A program made the position numbers and the translations under genes. Shown one piece after another: positions 29,146-37,943 of a stretch of 64,000 nt of DNA. The notes under the pieces are model-generated. The model ran no database searches, was not told the DNA's origin, and worked only from the letters and a program-made list of their open reading frames with translations. The stretch lies in NCBI RefSeq assembly GCF_006335125.1, contig NZ_VDMO01000007.1, positions 1 through 64,000 of the forward strand, written 5' to 3'. This stretch comes from Deinococcus radiopugnans ATCC 19172 (GTDB lineage Bacteria > Deinococcota > Deinococci > Deinococcales > Deinococcaceae). Numbering within the stretch: position 1 is the first letter of the stretch; each line of letters starts with the position of its first letter.

Positions 29146-29316
29146 ATCAGCATGAAGCAGGGCGGTATCTCAGTCTGTGACGAACGGAGAGACCGCCCTT
29201 TGTACTGCCTTACGGCGTCCTGGACGCCATTCCCATCAAAGTGTCAGGTGCTGAGCTATCCTTCAATAGATTTTCTAGATGATATTATCAATGTTTTTAA
29301 TTACTCAATTTTTGTC

Positions 29317-30564
29317 TTATGTTTTATGTAGATTTCCGACGATAAGTCGATAACAAAGTATGAGCAAAATCACATACTGTATTACTCCTTGCATTCCATA
29401 GAAAGTGATTGCATAGAATGATCCCATATTTAAGTAATAAGCTATTAGTATAGAAGCTATTGAAGTTATCATAAAACCAATTTGCCAGAGTAAATAGGGC
29501 TTCGGTTTCTCAACGATGTTAGGCACAAAAGTAATCGGGGCAGTAATAAACCTGATAAACATCATAGGCGACAGAATTCTGAGGTATATACCCGCTATAT
29601 ACCATTCTTTCCCGAAGACAAGAGAAAACAATACCGGCGCCAACAAAAACATTATAGAGAAAGGAATTATTCCTATCATAAATAACCGTCTGACGGTAGA
29701 TGAGAAAATTGCAACTATGTTTTTACCTGCATTTTTAACAACAGTTGCCTCTTGGTAAAATACTTGGCCGACGCTGCTCCCGATGATTTGAGTTGGTAGC
29801 CCAAGCAATCGAGTGGTCATGCTTAAGAATCCTAATGAAGCTACACCAAAAAAAGATGAAAACAGAATATTTACGATGTTGAAACCTAAAACATTCGCTA
29901 AAGTAGCAGGCATTAGATAAAGAGCGAAATCTTTATATTTTGTTATTTGCTCCACGATGCGTTTGAATGTTATAGATTTTATATTTTGATTTTTAACTGC
30001 GTGACTAAGAAGCGTGTGACTTGAGACAATCTGCATAGTAAATTGACCCAATATTAGGCCGAATGAACCAAAATTTAAGAAGCCAAGAATTACTTGTACA
30101 ACAGCACCTGATATGCTTTTTATTGCATTCGCATCCGATATGGCTCGATAATTTTCTAATCTTGTATTATAAAAATTTAGCACGTTAAACACCCCAATCA
30201 AAAAGACTATTGGGGGAGCTAAAAATATCCACCACTTTAAACTAGTTGCATTAAGTAGCTCCAAAAATTGTTCCCAAGAAACTAGTAAGAGCAGGGCAAG
30301 TGCAATAGAAAGTAGGAGAGCAATAACGACGCCTCCTGCTGCCACATTTAGAGCGTCATCATCGTCGATTGGATTCATAATCGCTGTCTCATAACGTAAA
30401 TTTATTACAGAACCGAAAACGGTTATAATACTTATGAATAAGGCTAGTGTTCCAAACTCACTTGGACTGTAGAGACGAGTGAGAATGGGAGTGACAATTA
30501 GAGGTACTGATTGTGCCACGATTGTTCCGCTCATCAAGGTTAGGATTTTCTTTCTGTAATTCAT
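29317..30564 (-). CDS. wzx: Polysaccharide flippase (Wzx, MATE/MVF-type)
   Basis: 415 aa from the ATG complementary to 30562-30564 (MNYRKKILTLMSGTIVAQ); the longer frame upstream runs into IS3-element DNA and is rejected. About 12 hydrophobic helices with the PLIVTPILTRLYSPSEFG signature of the polysaccharide-biosynthesis exporter family. It would flip the lipid-linked repeat unit across the membrane before polymerisation by Wzy (32827-34080). AT-rich compared with the chromosome, as are the genes to its right. An IS3 element inserted 35-60 bases upstream has probably cut it off from the rest of the operon's transcription. Confidence 0.9.
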   Translation of the reverse strand: MNYRKKILTLMSGTIVAQSVPLIVTPILTRLYSPSEFGTLALFISIITVFGSVINLRYETAIMNPIDDDDALNVAAGGVVIALLLSIALALLLLVSWEQFLELLNATSLKWWIFLAPPIVFLIGVFNVLNFYNTRLENYRAISDANAIKSISGAVVQVILGFLNFGSFGLILGQFTMQIVSSHTLLSHAVKNQNIKSITFKRIVEQITKYKDFALYLMPATLANVLGFNIVNILFSSFFGVASLGFLSMTTRLLGLPTQIIGSSVGQVFYQEATVVKNAGKNIVAIFSSTVRRLFMIGIIPFSIMFLLAPVLFSLVFGKEWYIAGIYLRILSPMMFIRFITAPITFVPNIVEKPKPYLLWQIGFMITSIASILIAYYLNMGSFYAITFYGMQGVIQYVILLILCYRLIVGNLHKT

Positions 30565-30728
30565 CTGTGAGTAGATTCTACTGTTTATCGATCTTCTCTT
30601 GACCGATGGTTGAAGTTTGACTGTCCCCAAAACGAGGCGTTGACCTGACTTGACCTGAACCCGGAGAAGCTGTCCACATGAGAATGGAGCCTCTGGCATG
30701 ATCGGGGAAGTTCCCCAGGAGGCCCGCG

Positions 30729-30995
30729 ATGCGTGGAAAACGATTCACCGAAGAACAGATTGCCTTCGCGCTCAAACAAGCGGAAACCGGCGTCTCTGTG
30801 GCCGAAGTCTGCCGGAAGATGAGCATCGCAGAATCGACGTTCTTCAACTGGAAGAAGAAATTCAGCGGCCTGGGAGTCAGCGAGTTACGCCGTCTCAGAC
30901 AGCTTGAAGAGGAAAACCGCAAGCTCAAACAGCTGGTGGCCGATCTGAGTCTGGACAAAATCATGCTGCAGGACGTGATTCAAAAAAAGCTCTGA
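30729..30995 (+). CDS. IS3-family transposase OrfA
   Basis: 88 aa with a helix-turn-helix (EEQIAFALKQAETGVSVAEVC... ESTFFNWKKKF) and a C-terminal leucine-zipper-like helix (RRLRQLEEENRKLKQLVADL), typical of OrfA of the IS407 group. The AAAAAAAG tract at 30982-30989 near its end is the expected -1 frameshift site for making OrfAB. Confidence 0.92.
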   Translation: MRGKRFTEEQIAFALKQAETGVSVAEVCRKMSIAESTFFNWKKKFSGLGVSELRRLRQLEEENRKLKQLVADLSLDKIMLQDVIQKKL

Positions 30996-31847
30996 AGCCG
31001 GCCCAGCGCCGCGTTTTGGTCGATCACCTGCGGACGGGCTATCGGGTGAGCGAACGGCGCGCCTGCGCCGTTCTGAACGAGTGGCGGACCATCTACCGCT
31101 ATCAGGGCATGGCCCGTCCAGAGGAACAACCCATCCAGAAAAGGATGACCGAGATTGCCCAGACCCGGGTACGGTAAGGGCACCTGCAGAATCCACGTGC
31201 TGATGGCACGGGAAGGGTGGCACATCAATCACAAGCGATTTTTCAGGCTGTACCAGTTGGCCGGGCTGAACTTGCGAATCCAGCGTCCCAGACGGCATGT
31301 GAGCGCTGCACGTCGTGCAGCGCAGCCGACAGCGCAACAGCCCAATGAGGTGTGGGCGATGGATTTCGTCTCTGATGCGCTGTTCAATGGGAAACGGTTT
31401 CGGGCGCTGACGCTGATCGACACCTGGACGCGAGAGTGCCTGGCTGTCCATGTGGACCTCAGCATCAAGGGAGAGCGCGTCGTGGAGGTGGTGCAGGAGG
31501 TGAGCAGGCACCGGGGGGTGCCTGCCCGGATTCAGGTAGACAATGGCAGTGAATTCATCAGCAAGGCCCTGGACCTTTGGGCTTATCAGCAGGGGGTGAC
31601 CCTGGATTTTTCGCGTCCTGGACGGCCGACCGACAATCCGTTCATCGAATCGTTCAATGGCAGTTTCCGGGATGAGTGCCTGAACACCCACTGGTTCCTG
31701 TCGCTGGACGACGCGGCAGAGAAGATTGAAAATTGGAGGGTCGACTATAATGACCTCAGGCCGCATTCCTCGCTGGAAAATCTCGCGCCCAGCGCGTTTC
31801 GAGCCAGGATTGCACCGACCTTTCGCCCGTCGGAGGCTCCATCCTGA
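30986..31847 (+). pseudogene. IS3-family transposase OrfB, frame-broken
   Basis: In the -1 frame after the slippery tract the sequence reads KALKPAQRRVLVDHL...[10 protein letters not shown] and then hits TAA at 31175-31177; the rest ([17 protein letters not shown] onward) continues in the next frame from about 31180. The catalytic core downstream is complete: D in [10 protein letters not shown] in QVDNGSEF, E in [16 protein letters not shown]. The two lesions lie within a few bases of each other where other members read a GYxRIHVLL-type motif, so this is a small indel, not programmed frameshifting. Confidence 0.85.
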
Positions 31848-31925
31848 CCCGGACAGGTTTTTGGGATCGGCTCACGCCCGTCGGAGGCTCCATCTTGACC
31901 CGGGCAGGTTTTTGGGAGCTGCTCA
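31824..31925. repeat. Tandem duplication, 2 x 51 bp, at IS3 right end
   Basis: Units 31824-31874 and 31875-31925 both read CGCCCGTCGGAGGCTCCATC...TTTTTGGGA, with only a few differences. The first unit includes the end of the orfB frame, so the right end of the IS is present twice. Confidence 0.85.
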
Positions 31926-31978
31926 ATGGCGCCAAACGCGTTATTCTCAGGTGGATCGGTTTTCCGGTAGCCGGTCAA

Positions 31979-32830
31979 TCAATAATCAACTGCTGTATTA
32001 GGAATGAACTCTACGTGTCTAATGTGTAGATTTCGATCTGCCAGCGTCCCAACATATGGATTGCGTATGACAATTGTGATTGGTGCATCAGAAACAAGCA
32101 TCTTTACTTGACGTAAATATTGAGTTGTTTCAATATTTGCAATCACCATGCCGTTTTGGTAAATGGCCAGTACAGGCAACACGCCTTTGCCTTCGTGGCC
32201 TTGCACAACCATAGAAATCTTTCCAGGTCCACAGGGCACCAGCGTAAAGGGGATCAGTGGTGCAGCGCTAATCAAGGTGGCTATACTATTTTTTGAGTCC
32301 CATTTATCTCCTTTCTCTCTCGATAATTCAGTATTCTGGAAACCCTTACAAGAAGAACCTTCGAAGTCAATTTCACTTAAGACGGCTTTCCGTATATCAC
32401 TTCTATAGTAATCATTCAAGAAAGCAAAAAATACATCTCTTTCATCGTGAATTTTAATATGTATAGTCCGAGCTCTGGAGAAAGCGTAATCTATTGGTGC
32501 TGCCGTCCCAATACTTACGGTCAATCGAGGCGGTTCATTGCCTGCAAGATCGGGTGTGCCGGTTATACTTAAAACGCCTGCTGAGCATAATTGAATTTGG
32601 ACAACTGATGTACTCTTAAAGCTAAATCCATCGTCCTCAGACGATATCGAACCCTCTTCGTTTTTATAGATCGGACTAAAGATAGGCGAGTCAGAACAGA
32701 CCATACTAGTATCGTGTGAGGATTCTGTCAGCGTTTGTGTACTCTCACTTTTGCCTGAAAGTAAGTGCATCATAGTCACTAATATGATGAGTGGTCCTAT
32801 GAGCTGCAACCTGATCAAGCTCATACTCAT
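31979..32830 (-). CDS. Secreted protein with carbohydrate-binding-like domain (polysaccharide locus)
   Basis: 283 aa. N-terminal signal-type sequence (LIRLQLIGPLIILVTMMHLLSG), then a mature part with repeated beta-rich blocks: STSVVQIQLCSAGVLSITGTPD, ARTIHIKIHDERDVFFAFLNDYY and LVPCGPGKISMVVQGHEG. The pattern LTVSIGTAAPIDYAFSRARTIHI followed by FLNDYY is like the xylan-binding fold modules found in exported polysaccharide proteins of Deinococcus. It overlaps the wzy stop/start by four bases, so it is translationally coupled to the polymerase. Possibly binds or anchors the polymer at the cell surface; inference. Confidence 0.6.
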   Translation of the reverse strand: MSMSLIRLQLIGPLIILVTMMHLLSGKSESTQTLTESSHDTSMVCSDSPIFSPIYKNEEGSISSEDDGFSFKSTSVVQIQLCSAGVLSITGTPDLAGNEPPRLTVSIGTAAPIDYAFSRARTIHIKIHDERDVFFAFLNDYYRSDIRKAVLSEIDFEGSSCKGFQNTELSREKGDKWDSKNSIATLISAAPLIPFTLVPCGPGKISMVVQGHEGKGVLPVLAIYQNGMVIANIETTQYLRQVKMLVSDAPITIVIRNPYVGTLADRNLHIRHVEFIPNTAVDY

Positions 32831-34080
32831 ATCGACCTAGATTCGATAGGGGAAGTGATCAAACCGAATAAAAAAATCCATGTAATTATACATGCACGAT
32901 TGGCGGTCAAGGCAGGTGCGCCGAGCGATGCCGCAATCACAAAGATAGCTAACAATATCAATAAGCGTCCTTCAGGTGTGTTCCCTTTCCGTAAGCCGAC
33001 GACGAGTATCGTTAGCAGAACAGCAATATAAAGTAATAATGCTAGCACACCGCCTTGAGCATAGGCATCCAAAAAGCCGTTGTCCAATATCTCTAATGAT
33101 CGGAAGCCGTAGCCTGAAAATGGCTCATCTCGTATCACCTGCTTGAACAACATTGCCAGCCCAGTGTCATCACCCAAACGTGAGGCGGTATAGAGCTCAA
33201 ATAAGCTGCCACTGCTTTGACTCGGCATTAGCAAGCGTATTGCATAATCTGCCCCACTCCAGCGTGTGCCAATTAGTCCACCAGCCGTGATGATAACTGC
33301 CACAAGCAGCACTCCACGACTCAGACCTGACCAGGTGGGCCGCCATCCAGAGACAACACGTTCCCAGAATACAGCGGTCAGGAATAAAGGCAAGCCAAGA
33401 ACCAGAAAAATCTTCGATACAGTAAGCGTTCCTCCTATAAGCAGAAGAGGTAGGGCCAGCCAAAACCACAGACCCTTTCTGCCATTCCATAATAAGTAGA
33501 GCCATAGGAATAACCCTATTGTAAATGAAATCCCTGCCTCTACCGGTTGATTAAAAACGCCCATAAAGCGTCCATTGGTGAAGCTATTGTAGGCGGTACT
33601 GCCTCCGGTTTCAGACACGCTGATCCAGGCTGACATGATGGCAAAATTATTGGTAACTGTTTGGTAGATTTGAATACAAGCATTCAAACACAGAAGGCCC
33701 AAAAGCCAACCAAAAACTAGTCTCAATCTGGCACCCCATGCTAAAGCAATTACAGACACGGCAATAGGCTGTAACCAGTTGTCGGCTTGACTTAATATAC
33801 GGCCAAAGCTTACTGGATAGGGACCAAAAAATGTGCTAAGAATGCTTGATAGCAAAATGCCGGATAAAAGCCAGATCACTATTAGCGGTAGCGACGGGTG
33901 CCGAGATTGACGGGCATAGACTATTACTATAGCAGCAAGAAGTGCACTTGGATATAGAATAAGATGCTCTACGCGGAAGCTGTTCGTGATATATGGACCA
34001 AATATAGCGATGACCAACAGAAGAAGGAGTTTTGATACAGGTAATGTAAATTCACCTGCATAGTATTTGTTGATTGGCAT
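32827..34080 (-). CDS. wzy: O-antigen ligase/polymerase-like membrane protein (Wzy)
   Basis: 417 aa, about 11-12 hydrophobic helices, with the long extracytoplasmic loop before the last helices (SGADYAIRLLMPSQSSG...GDDTGLAMLFKQVIRDEPFSGYGF) that carries the PFSGYG motif typical of O-antigen ligase/polymerase proteins. It would join repeat units at the outer face of the membrane. AT-rich, like wzx and the secreted-protein gene; these three look co-acquired. No clear ribosome-binding site before the ATG. Confidence 0.82.
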   Translation of the reverse strand: MPINKYYAGEFTLPVSKLLLLLVIAIFGPYITNSFRVEHLILYPSALLAAIVIVYARQSRHPSLPLIVIWLLSGILLSSILSTFFGPYPVSFGRILSQADNWLQPIAVSVIALAWGARLRLVFGWLLGLLCLNACIQIYQTVTNNFAIMSAWISVSETGGSTAYNSFTNGRFMGVFNQPVEAGISFTIGLFLWLYLLWNGRKGLWFWLALPLLLIGGTLTVSKIFLVLGLPLFLTAVFWERVVSGWRPTWSGLSRGVLLVAVIITAGGLIGTRWSGADYAIRLLMPSQSSGSLFELYTASRLGDDTGLAMLFKQVIRDEPFSGYGFRSLEILDNGFLDAYAQGGVLALLLYIAVLLTILVVGLRKGNTPEGRLLILLAIFVIAASLGAPALTANRACIITWIFLFGLITSPIESRSI

Positions 34081-34240
34081 AGAGATATTAATTTTGATTA
34101 GTTTTTAGCATATAGAGCCAAGAATCCAACTTCCATCTACCTATGAGCTTTAGACGGAATACACTTATGATGCCAAAGCTTGAAATCATATCATCACTCC
34201 GATTTTATTATACTGCTTAAAATGGTAGCTGTTCACGTTA

Positions 34241-35446
34241 TTAAAAGTCAATCGTGCTAAGAAATAACACTTCTTCCACTATATCCGCTATGGCGTTCAT
34301 ATCTGCCTCGCTTAAAGTGGGATGAACCAGAAACATTAGTGAGGTCTCGCCTAGCTCACGGGCCACGGGCAATCGCTCTTTTGGTCCCAATCCGGCATCG
34401 ACGAACGCTTTTTCCAGATAGATCTCGGAGCAGGTGCCTGTGTAGCACGGTGCACCGCGCGCCACCATCTCGGCCATAATCCGGTCCCGGTTCCAGCCCG
34501 CGCGCAGACGTTCAGGCTGCACGTACACGTAATACTTGTACTGGGCGTGTTCGGAACCTTCGGGAACGACGGGAACGCGCAGAGCAGGCAGCTTCGAAAA
34601 GCGTTCGGCTAGCACCGCCGCGTTGCGCTGGCGCTGCTGCGTCCAGGCGGGCAGCTTCTGCAGTTGCAGGCGGCCAATCGCGGCCTGCACTTCCAGCATG
34701 CGCCAATTGGTGCCAAAGGATTCGTGCAGCCAGCGGAAGCCTAGCGGGTGTTCCTTGTTGTACACGGCGTCAAAGCTCTTGCCGTGGTCCTTGAAAGCCC
34801 AGGCCTTACGCCACAGATCCTCGTCGTGCGTGACCAGCAGACCGCCCTCGCCCCCGGTGGTCATGATCTTGTCCTGGCAGAATGAGAAGCACCCGATGTG
34901 CCCAATGGTGCCCACATGCTGGCCGTGGTACTTCGCGCCGTGCGCCTGGGCGCAGTCCTCGATCACGTACAGGTTGTGTTCGCGGGCTAGCGCCATGATT
35001 GGATCCATGTCGGCGGGCCACCCGGCCAAATGCACCACGATAATCGCCCGCGTGCGCGGGGTCAGCACGGCGCGGATGGTCTCGGCGGTGATGTTGCCGC
35101 TGTCGCGGTCAACCTCGGCGATCACAGGCACCGCCCCGCGCATCACAGCGGCGCTGGCCGAGGCGATAAAGGTGCGCGGCGTGGTGATGACCTCATCGCC
35201 CGCGCCCACGCCCAGGGCGTACAGAGCCAGCTCCAGTGCCTGCGTTCCGTTGTGCAGGGCCACTACGTATGGCACGCCGAGCACGGCGGCGTATTCCTTC
35301 TCGAACTCGCGGCCCTCGGTGCCGGTCCAATAATTGACCTTGCCCGAGCGCATTACTTCGGAGACGGCTTCGATCTCGTCGGGTTCGAAGACGGGCCAGG
35401 GAGCCAGGGTGCGGTCCAGGGTGCGAACGGTTTGTTGACTCATCAT
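34241..35446 (-). CDS. DegT/DnrJ/EryC1-family sugar aminotransferase (PglE-like position)
   Basis: 401 aa. PLP-dependent transamination of a 4-keto (or 3-keto) nucleotide sugar. Visible motifs: HNGTQALELAL, VIEDCAQAHG and the PLP lysine K193 in SFCQDKIMTTGGEGG. The start overlaps the stop of the acetyltransferase gene (TAATG); two ATGs are adjacent and the second has the better spacing to AGGAG. Placed next to a PglD-like acetyltransferase and a PglC-type phosphoglycosyl transferase, it most likely makes the 4-amino sugar for a bacillosamine-type residue; the matching 4,6-dehydratase (PglF) is not in the window. Confidence 0.88.
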   Translation of the reverse strand: MMSQQTVRTLDRTLAPWPVFEPDEIEAVSEVMRSGKVNYWTGTEGREFEKEYAAVLGVPYVVALHNGTQALELALYALGVGAGDEVITTPRTFIASASAAVMRGAVPVIAEVDRDSGNITAETIRAVLTPRTRAIIVVHLAGWPADMDPIMALAREHNLYVIEDCAQAHGAKYHGQHVGTIGHIGCFSFCQDKIMTTGGEGGLLVTHDEDLWRKAWAFKDHGKSFDAVYNKEHPLGFRWLHESFGTNWRMLEVQAAIGRLQLQKLPAWTQQRQRNAAVLAERFSKLPALRVPVVPEGSEHAQYKYYVYVQPERLRAGWNRDRIMAEMVARGAPCYTGTCSEIYLEKAFVDAGLGPKERLPVARELGETSLMFLVHPTLSEADMNAIADIVEEVLFLSTIDF

Positions 35447-36105
35447 TACTCCTGATGCCAGCCTGTGGGACGTTCCTTGATGACCTTAGCGGGGATACCT
35501 ACGGCGGTAACATTTGCTGGTAAGTCTTTGCTAACCACCGCGCCTGCTCCTAGAATTGACCATTCTCCCACGGTTATGCCTTGAATAATCGCACCGTTGG
35601 TTCCCAGGTCAGTTCCTTCGCCCACAACGACATTGCCGGAAATGGTTGTTCCAGGCGCAACCGTAACGTAATCATGCAGATGGGTGTCATGACCCACCGT
35701 GCAATTGATGTTAATGATGACGCCGCGGTCCAGGCGAATATCAGTGGTGATCGTGGCACCTGCACAGACGATGGTGCCTTCGCCCAAGTCAACGCGGTTG
35801 CCTACCCAGGCCAACGGATGAACCAGCGTGGCGCACTTCGCATCCAGCTCGGCGATTTGTCCCATGATCTTGCGCTTGGCTTTCGGATTGCCCACGCCCA
35901 TGCCCACGGTCACATTTTCATTCTCACGCAGCCACTCCACGCCGCCCAGCACGGGAAAACCATGGACTTGGGTTTGATGCAGGCTTTCGTCGCCGTCCAG
36001 AAATCCAAGGAAATTTAGTGCGTCGCCGCGCTTCTGAAGGTCTTCGATAATTTGATGGACTTCCCGCCCAAAGCCGCCCGTTCCGAACACCACGATGTCT
36101 TGCAT
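35446..36105 (-). CDS. Sugar O/N-acyltransferase, NeuD/PglD type
   Basis: 219 aa from the ATG complementary to 36103-36105 (MQDIVVFGTGGFGREVHQI), which overlaps the previous gene by one base. N-terminal Rossmann-like nucleotide-sugar-binding domain (residues 1-85) and a left-handed beta-helix of hexapeptide repeats (GNRVDLGEGTIVCAGATITTDIRLDRGVI...). Catalytic-type His in NCTVGHDTHLHD. PglD enzymes acetylate UDP-4-amino sugars; the adjacent aminotransferase supports that role here. Confidence 0.88.
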   Translation of the reverse strand: MQDIVVFGTGGFGREVHQIIEDLQKRGDALNFLGFLDGDESLHQTQVHGFPVLGGVEWLRENENVTVGMGVGNPKAKRKIMGQIAELDAKCATLVHPLAWVGNRVDLGEGTIVCAGATITTDIRLDRGVIININCTVGHDTHLHDYVTVAPGTTISGNVVVGEGTDLGTNGAIIQGITVGEWSILGAGAVVSKDLPANVTAVGIPAKVIKERPTGWHQE

Positions 36106-37934
36106 TACATCTCTCCTTGTCCCTCGAACTTGGGCATGGTGGCCTCGCCTGCTGCGCTGATACCGTCGCGCTTGAACACCTTTTGTACCGTCATCCACAA
36201 GATTTTCATGTCCAGCGCAAAACTGCGGTTCTCCACATACCACACGTCCAGCCTGAACTTTTCTTCCCAGGAAATAGCGTTGCGCCCGTTGATCTGTGCC
36301 CAGCCGGTGATGCCGGGTCGGACTTCGTGCCGCCGCGATTGCTGGGGCGTGTAGCGGTCCAGATATTCCATTAGTAGTGGGCGTGGCCCCACCAGGCTCA
36401 TGTCGCCGCGCAATACGTTAAACAATTCGGGCAATTCATCCAGCGAAGACGCTCGCAGAAAGCGGCCCAGAGGGGTCAGGCGTTCGCTGTCGGGCAGGGG
36501 CTGGCCGTGACTGTCTATCCCTTCGCGCATGGTGCGGAACTTGTACATGGTGAAGGGCTTCCCGTGCAGGCCGGGGCGCTGCTGGCTGAATAAGACGGGG
36601 GAGCCCAGTTTGAGTCGAACCAACGAGGCCAGGCCCGCGAGCGGAATACCTAGGACAAGCAGACCTCCACCTGCTGCTATCACGTCAAGGAGGCGCCTGG
36701 AGCGATCTGAATGTTTGTTTGTCGCCACCTGGGCGAAAACCCGTACAAACTCATTTGTCCCGACTTCTAGCGACAGCTTTTGCCAGTAGTACGCCTGACC
36801 ACTGACACCCATGTGGTCCCGCTCGGACGCCGTCATACCAATCAGGCGCTCAACGGCGTCGGCCAGCGTCTGCGGGTGCTGTGGCTCAAAGGCGTACCCG
36901 GCTCCTGCATCCTCAACCATCTGGGCTGCGTCGCCACGTACGCCCATCAATATGGGTTTGCCGACCATCAGATACGCCTGAGTTTTGGAAGGAATGGTAA
37001 TGGAGAACAGAGGGTCGTCTTTTAAGTGAACCAGCAGGGCGTCTGCCAAGTTCAGAATCTCGCCGATTTCCGAGGGCGGACGGCGCGGCAAGAAGACTAC
37101 GTTTGAAAGTTGTCGTTCCAGCGTCTGCGCTTGGAGCCTTTCGACTTCTACACCGCCGCCGATCATCACAAAGCGGGCTGTTGGCTGAGATATTTGCAAC
37201 AGTTCGGCAGCTTCCAGTACCGTATCCAGCGCCTGCGCCTTGCCCATCGTTCCAGCGAAGACCACATTGAATCGGCCCTCAAAGCCCAATTCGCGGGCGC
37301 GGGCTGGGTCTGGTGCTGCCAGATCAATCTGGCCCTCGTCCGTCCAGTTCGGAATGACGCTTAGCTTGTTTTCTGGCACGCCGCGCTGCTGAAGCCGTTC
37401 CTTAAAACCTTCCGAAAGCACTGTAATGTGCGCCGCCTGTCTGTAGACCTGGTTCATCCAGCCGCCCACACCCTTTAGAACAGCGGCGTTCTCCATCATG
37501 CCTGTTGCTGCCAGGGTGTCGGGCCATAAATCCTGAATGTCATAGACAAATGGCACACGCCTTAGCGCCTGCAAAACCATTGCCGGAAGGCTGACGGTGG
37601 CAGGCGGATGGTAGACATAAGCTACATCTGGCCGACTCACGAACAACGTACCTATCGAGGCTGCCGCTGCGAAAGACAGATAATTCAATGCGCGTTTGAC
37701 CCCCGATCCGTCATGGCTGGGATACAGCGGGACGCGAAGAATAGGAATACCGTCCATGATCTCGCGTTGAAAAGGGCGAACGCGGTATCCGGGGTAGACC
37801 TTGCCCCCCGGATAGTTGGGAAACCCAGTCAGCACCTCGACCTGATGGCCCTGTCGGCGCAGTTCCTGGGCGAACAGTAGGCCCTTGAAGCTCGGCTCTG
37901 GGTCAAACCATTGGGTAATCAACAGTATCCGCAC
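36105..37934 (-). CDS. Glycosyltransferase (GT4) fused to PglC/WcaJ-type phosphoglycosyl transferase
   Basis: 609 aa with two enzymes in one chain. Residues ~1-400 are a WbuB-like GT4 glycosyltransferase (ITQWFDPEPSFKG, VYDIQDLWPDT, FAGTMGKAQALDTVLEAA, IPSKTQAYLMVGKPIL). Residues ~405-609 are a monotopic phosphoglycosyl transferase: one re-entrant hydrophobic helix (LLDVIAAGGGLLVLGIPLAGLA), RPGLHGKPFTMYKFRTM, the catalytic DE pair in SSLDELPELFNVLRGDMSLVGPRP, and EVRPGITGWAQINGRN. The C-terminal part puts the first sugar phosphate on undecaprenyl phosphate, and the N-terminal part presumably adds the second sugar. These are separate proteins (PglA/PglC) in Campylobacter. No frameshift at the joint. 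Confidence 0.92.
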   Translation of the reverse strand: MRILLITQWFDPEPSFKGLLFAQELRRQGHQVEVLTGFPNYPGGKVYPGYRVRPFQREIMDGIPILRVPLYPSHDGSGVKRALNYLSFAAAASIGTLFVSRPDVAYVYHPPATVSLPAMVLQALRRVPFVYDIQDLWPDTLAATGMMENAAVLKGVGGWMNQVYRQAAHITVLSEGFKERLQQRGVPENKLSVIPNWTDEGQIDLAAPDPARARELGFEGRFNVVFAGTMGKAQALDTVLEAAELLQISQPTARFVMIGGGVEVERLQAQTLERQLSNVVFLPRRPPSEIGEILNLADALLVHLKDDPLFSITIPSKTQAYLMVGKPILMGVRGDAAQMVEDAGAGYAFEPQHPQTLADAVERLIGMTASERDHMGVSGQAYYWQKLSLEVGTNEFVRVFAQVATNKHSDRSRRLLDVIAAGGGLLVLGIPLAGLASLVRLKLGSPVLFSQQRPGLHGKPFTMYKFRTMREGIDSHGQPLPDSERLTPLGRFLRASSLDELPELFNVLRGDMSLVGPRPLLMEYLDRYTPQQSRRHEVRPGITGWAQINGRNAISWEEKFRLDVWYVENRSFALDMKILWMTVQKVFKRDGISAAGEATMPKFEGQGEM

Positions 37935-37943
37935 GGCCAGACT

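Larger units (their letters stand above)
25644..29255 (-). mobile_element. IS4-type element interrupted by a serine-recombinase element
   Basis: Perfect 19-bp terminal inverted repeats CTCAGCACCTGACACTTTG at 25644-25662 and (complement) 29237-29255. The outer flanks CTATTCCTC and CTATCCTTC agree at seven of nine bases, an imperfect target duplication. Without the 2.45-kb insertion at 25969-28416 the element would be about 1.16 kb. It lies between lptG and the polysaccharide locus. Confidence 0.85.
30622..31925 (+). mobile_element. IS3-family element (IS407-like), defective
   Basis: Contains orfA and a frame-broken orfB with an A7G slippery site between them. Left end near TGTCCCCAAAACGAGG (30623); right end near the complement TCCCAAAAACCTG. 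The right end is followed or formed by a 51-bp tandem repeat. It lies between wzx and the secreted protein gene, on the opposite strand. Precise ends uncertain. Confidence 0.75.

Noticed and set aside
30986..31190. Programmed frameshift as an explanation for the orfB break
   Set aside because: The known IS3 slippery site is the A7G tract at 30982-30989; the second break has a true TAA and no slippery sequence, and lies within a conserved protein block.
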